NCBI GenBank assembly: GCA_937892225.1
Contig: CALAUH010000279.1
Location: 1 to 5,639 of the forward strand
DNA from: an uncultured Treponema sp.
GTDB taxonomy: Bacteria > Spirochaetota > Spirochaetia > Treponematales > Treponemataceae
Reading direction: 5' to 3'
DNA length: 5,639 bases
The notes beneath the pieces were generated by a model. The model was given only the letters and a program-made list of their open reading frames with translations. It had not been told where the DNA came from and did no database searches. Every line of letters begins with the position of its first letter. Within the stretch, counting starts at the first letter, position 1. Both the position numbers and the translations under genes were made by a program. Below, piece after piece: positions 4,668 through 5,639 of this stretch.

Positions 4668-5639
4668 ATGTCACATTCATCTTCTCAAAAAGCAAATTCT
4701 ACTGGGGATTTTGCAATTGGTTCAATTCCATCAGTTGTAATTAAAAATGCACTTCCTGCAATGATTGCAATGATTATGGTTATGGTTTACAACCTTGCCG
4801 ACACTTTTTTCATCAGTCTTACTCATGATGATTATATGATTGCCGCTGTTTCACTTGGTGCACCGGTTTTCATGATTTTTATGTCGCTTGGAACTTTGTT
4901 TGGTGTTGGCGGAACTTCTGTAATTTCGCGAGCACTTGGTTCTGGAAATTCTGACCGCGCTAAAAAGGCCTGTTCTTTCTGTACTTGGTCTAGCATTGGT
5001 ATTGGCGTAATTTTAATGGCAGTTTTGTGGATTTTTGCCGACAAGTTTTGTGTAATTTTAGGTGCCAGCGAAAACACAATGGAATACACTTCGACTTATT
5101 TGAAAATTGTTGTTGGATGCGGCGTTTTTTCTATGGTTTCCAACTGCCATTCAAATATTGTTCGTGCCGAAGGTGAAGCGATGAAGGCTATGACTGGACA
5201 GCTGATTGGTAACCTTTTGAATGTAATTCTTGATCCTATTTTCATTCTGGCACTTGGCTGGGGAATTGCCGGTGCTGCTGTTGCAACTGTTATTGGAAAC
5301 GTGGTTGCTTCTTTGTATTATTTTGCACACTTCCTTGGAAAAAAGACTCAGCTTAGTATCCGCCTGCGCGATTTTTCAATGAAAGACGGTATTTTGAAAG
5401 GTGTAGTTTCAATTGGTATTTCGGCTTCTCTTGCAAATCTTTTGGTTAGCGTTACTTCCATGATTACAAACAGTCTTATGGCCGGCTATGGTGACTTATT
5501 TGTTGCCGCTTACGGTGTTACTGCCAAAGTTTTATTGATTGTAACAATGCTTGGTATTGGAATTGGTGCCGGAGTTCAGCCAGTTTTGGGTTACTGCTAT
5601 GGTGCTAAAAATCGCAGCCGCTTGAATGGATTTATCCGC
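4668..5639 (+). CDS. MATE family multidrug efflux transporter (runs off right edge)
   Basis: A cation-coupled (Na+ or H+) inner-membrane antiporter exporting drugs or toxic metabolites. 324 codons are present with no stop, against roughly 450 for the family, so the last ~125 residues are missing. Seen: NLADTFFISL (42-51), the TM1 motif in the MepA-like form; GVGGTSVISRALGSGN with a small loop; IVRAEGEAMKAM (164-175); NVILDPIFILALGWGIAGAAVATVIGN from about 185, the end of the first six-helix bundle; and GAGVQPVLGYCYGAKNR (ending at 316), the matching motif of the second bundle. The hydrophilic N-terminus SHSSSQKANSTG is cytoplasmic. The ATG at 4668 follows GAGGA with a 4-nt gap, and its RBS overlaps the marR stop codon region, suggesting translational coupling. 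It is the likely target of the upstream MarR repressor. Substrate unknown. Confidence 0.96.
   Translation, partial: MSHSSSQKANSTGDFAIGSIPSVVIKNALPAMIAMIMVMVYNLADTFFISLTHDDYMIAAVSLGAPVFMIFMSLGTLFGVGGTSVISRALGSGNSDRAKKACSFCTWSSIGIGVILMAVLWIFADKFCVILGASENTMEYTSTYLKIVVGCGVFSMVSNCHSNIVRAEGEAMKAMTGQLIGNLLNVILDPIFILALGWGIAGAAVATVIGNVVASLYYFAHFLGKKTQLSIRLRDFSMKDGILKGVVSIGISASLANLLVSVTSMITNSLMAGYGDLFVAAYGVTAKVLLIVTMLGIGIGAGVQPVLGYCYGAKNRSRLNGFIR

Noticed and set aside
4832..5089. Minus-strand 85-codon frame opposite the MATE gene
   Set aside because: Antisense shadow with no ribosome binding site; the sense strand encodes clear MATE motifs.

Overview
The window looks like a fragment of an AT-rich spirochaete chromosome, most likely a host-associated (gut, rumen or oral) Treponema. 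This rests on recognised protein types, not on a search: a lipoprotein with a loose spirochaete-style lipobox, a chitobiase-like C-terminal (Fn3-associated) domain and a C-type-lectin-like tail ending in YVCSVRAF, together with a long-form cofactor-independent phosphoglycerate mutase. No RNA genes, insertion sequences or CRISPR arrays are visible.

Layout. Four genes are on the minus strand and two on the plus strand. They diverge from a regulatory region at about 4118-4236. Reading leftward: a small DUF3784 membrane protein (3770-4117), an AGCS-family sodium:amino-acid symporter (2280-3686), a surface lipoprotein (1094-2095), and the N-terminal 310 codons of gpmI (1-932), which leaves the window at its left edge. 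Reading rightward: a MarR-family repressor (4237-4659), followed after 8 bp by a MATE multidrug efflux transporter (4668 to the right edge, truncated).

Regulation. The symporter and the lipoprotein are each followed by a plausible intrinsic terminator, so lipoprotein and gpmI probably form separate transcription units. The marR-MATE pair looks like a self-regulated efflux module of the MepR/MepA kind. A 22-bp near-perfect palindrome overlaps the -35 box of its promoter and is a good candidate for the repressor's own operator. The DUF3784 gene has a near-consensus promoter that places the transcription start at or within about 3 nt of its ATG, so its mRNA is probably leaderless. The longer TTG-initiated reading frame begins on the -35 box itself.

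Most interesting point. The last ~43 codons of the lipoprotein resemble the variable region of a diversity-generating retroelement (DGR) target such as Treponema denticola TvpA. They have a YWS...GN.....YVCSVRAF framework, and the positions expected to vary are almost all NNY codons. A GC-rich imperfect hairpin abuts the stop codon and a second hairpin lies about 20 bp beyond it. No reverse transcriptase or template repeat lies in the window, so if this is a DGR target it would be diversified from elsewhere in the genome.
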